A stretch of 5,528 nt of DNA from CAZPXF01 sp964590945 (lineage in GTDB: Bacteria; Bacillota; Clostridia; Lachnospirales; Lachnospiraceae). The stretch spans positions 1 to 5,528 of the forward strand of contig CAZPXF010000112.1 in the NCBI GenBank assembly GCA_964590945.1. Direction: 5' to 3'. The translations under genes were made by a program, and so were the position numbers. Below, one piece after another: positions 4,820 through 5,528 of this stretch (positions are counted from its first letter, which is position 1; every line of letters begins with the position of its first letter). The notes beneath the pieces are model-generated. The model did not search any database and had not been told where the DNA came from. It saw nothing but the letters and a program-made list of their open reading frames with translations.

Positions 4820-5528
4820 ATGGCAAATTCAAGGAAGGACAGTCGCGGTTATATCTTAAAGACCGGCGAGTGTCAGAGAAGTGACGGGAGGTATTCCTAT
4901 TCTTATATCGATAAGGATAGTGTCCGCCATACCGTCTATGCACAGAGTTTAGTAGAACTCAGGAAAAAGGAACGGCAGATAATCCGGGATATCGAGGATG
5001 GTATCGATGCGCATGAGCCGGAAAAGATCACGCTGAACCAGCTGTTTGACAAGTATTTCAGCACGAAGTACGATCTGAAGCCGACAACGAGGGCAGGGTA
5101 TAAGTACACTTACGATCATTATGTCAGGAATATCTTCGGAAAGCGTAAGATTACAGACATCAAATACACGGATGTGAAGCAGTTTTATTACAGCCTTATT
5201 CAGGATAAGGGTTTAAGCTCAGCCACGCTGGATAATGTACATACGAATCTGCATCCGGCGTTCAGGATGGCTGTAAGAGACGGGCTTCTCCGTGTGAACC
5301 CCACAGATGATGTGATGGCAGAGATCAAGAAGAGCCACTTCTGGAATATTCCCAAGAGGCGCGCGCTGACGGTGCCCGAGCAGATGGCATTCACTGATTT
5401 CATCACGGACAGCAGGGAATTTCAAGGATGGTATCCGGTTCTCATGGTTCTTCTCGGAACCGGGATGCGTATCGGCGAGGTTGTCGGTCTAAGGTGGCAG
5501 GATGTAGATTTTAAGAACCGTTTTATCA
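4820..5528 (+). CDS. int: Tn916-type tyrosine recombinase/integrase (partial, 3' end outside window)
   Basis: The first 236 codons are present with no stop before the window edge. Residues about 8-50 (LKTGECQRSDGRYSYSY...) resemble the AP2-like arm-binding domain of Tn916 integrase, which contacts repeats near the element ends. Residues about 70-165 form the helical core-binding domain (ITLNQLFDKYF... to NPTDDV). The catalytic domain begins with LLGTGMRIGEVVGLRW; R217 is the first arginine of the R-H-R-Y active site. The remaining catalytic residues lie beyond the edge. Family members are about 400 residues long, so roughly 60% is seen. The ATG follows AAAGGAGG (4803-4810) by 9 bases. The protein would catalyse site-specific integration and excision of the element. 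It is oriented away from lysS. Confidence 0.93.
   Translation, partial: MANSRKDSRGYILKTGECQRSDGRYSYSYIDKDSVRHTVYAQSLVELRKKERQIIRDIEDGIDAHEPEKITLNQLFDKYFSTKYDLKPTTRAGYKYTYDHYVRNIFGKRKITDIKYTDVKQFYYSLIQDKGLSSATLDNVHTNLHPAFRMAVRDGLLRVNPTDDVMAEIKKSHFWNIPKRRALTVPEQMAFTDFITDSREFQGWYPVLMVLLGTGMRIGEVVGLRWQDVDFKNRFI

Noticed and set aside
5200..5425. Two 68-codon minus-strand frames
   Set aside because: Both are antisense to the integrase coding sequence, which is continuous and recognisable from 4820 to the edge.
1..5528. tRNA genes, CRISPR arrays, insertion sequences
   Set aside because: I saw no cloverleaf with a TTCGA-type arm, no regularly spaced repeats, and no transposase motifs on either strand.

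Overview
The window looks like a chromosomal segment from an anaerobic Firmicute of the Clostridia, most likely a Lachnospiraceae member. This rests on the gene order dusB (tail) - greA - lysS, on strong AGGAGG-type ribosome binding sites and TTGACA/TATAAT-type promoters, and on the style of the accessory genes. It is judged by eye, without a database search. Every supported gene is on the + strand.

Core part (1-2155): the last codons of a probable tRNA-dihydrouridine synthase end inside the -35 box of a perfect-consensus promoter. That promoter drives greA (transcript cleavage factor) and, 18 bases further on, lysS (class II lysyl-tRNA synthetase). Between promoter and greA is an AT-rich stem-loop that could attenuate transcription or end the upstream transcript.

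Junction part (2156-2628): this 473-base gap has no intact gene but is not empty. It holds a decayed C-terminal SH3 domain, as found at the end of cell-wall amidases and phage lysins, broken by an apparent one-base frameshift. After it come a 13-base palindrome, two strong tandem terminators, and a promoter with an inverted repeat just ahead of the next operon.

Accessory part (2629-5528): a two-gene abortive-infection operon (AbiEi-type winged-helix antitoxin and AbiEii-type nucleotidyltransferase toxin, overlapping by 14 bases) ends at its own terminator. Next comes a small DUF6462-like, excisionase-sized protein overlapped by a 22-codon reading frame with a better ribosome binding site. Last is a Tn916-type tyrosine integrase with its own promoter and a leader of about 140 bases containing a stem-loop and a mini-ORF. 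The integrase runs off the right edge.

Taken together, the housekeeping operon borders an integrative element or defence island inserted or accreted downstream of lysS. The toxin-antitoxin pair could stabilise the element or protect the host from phage. The attachment sites cannot be located because the right end is outside the window.
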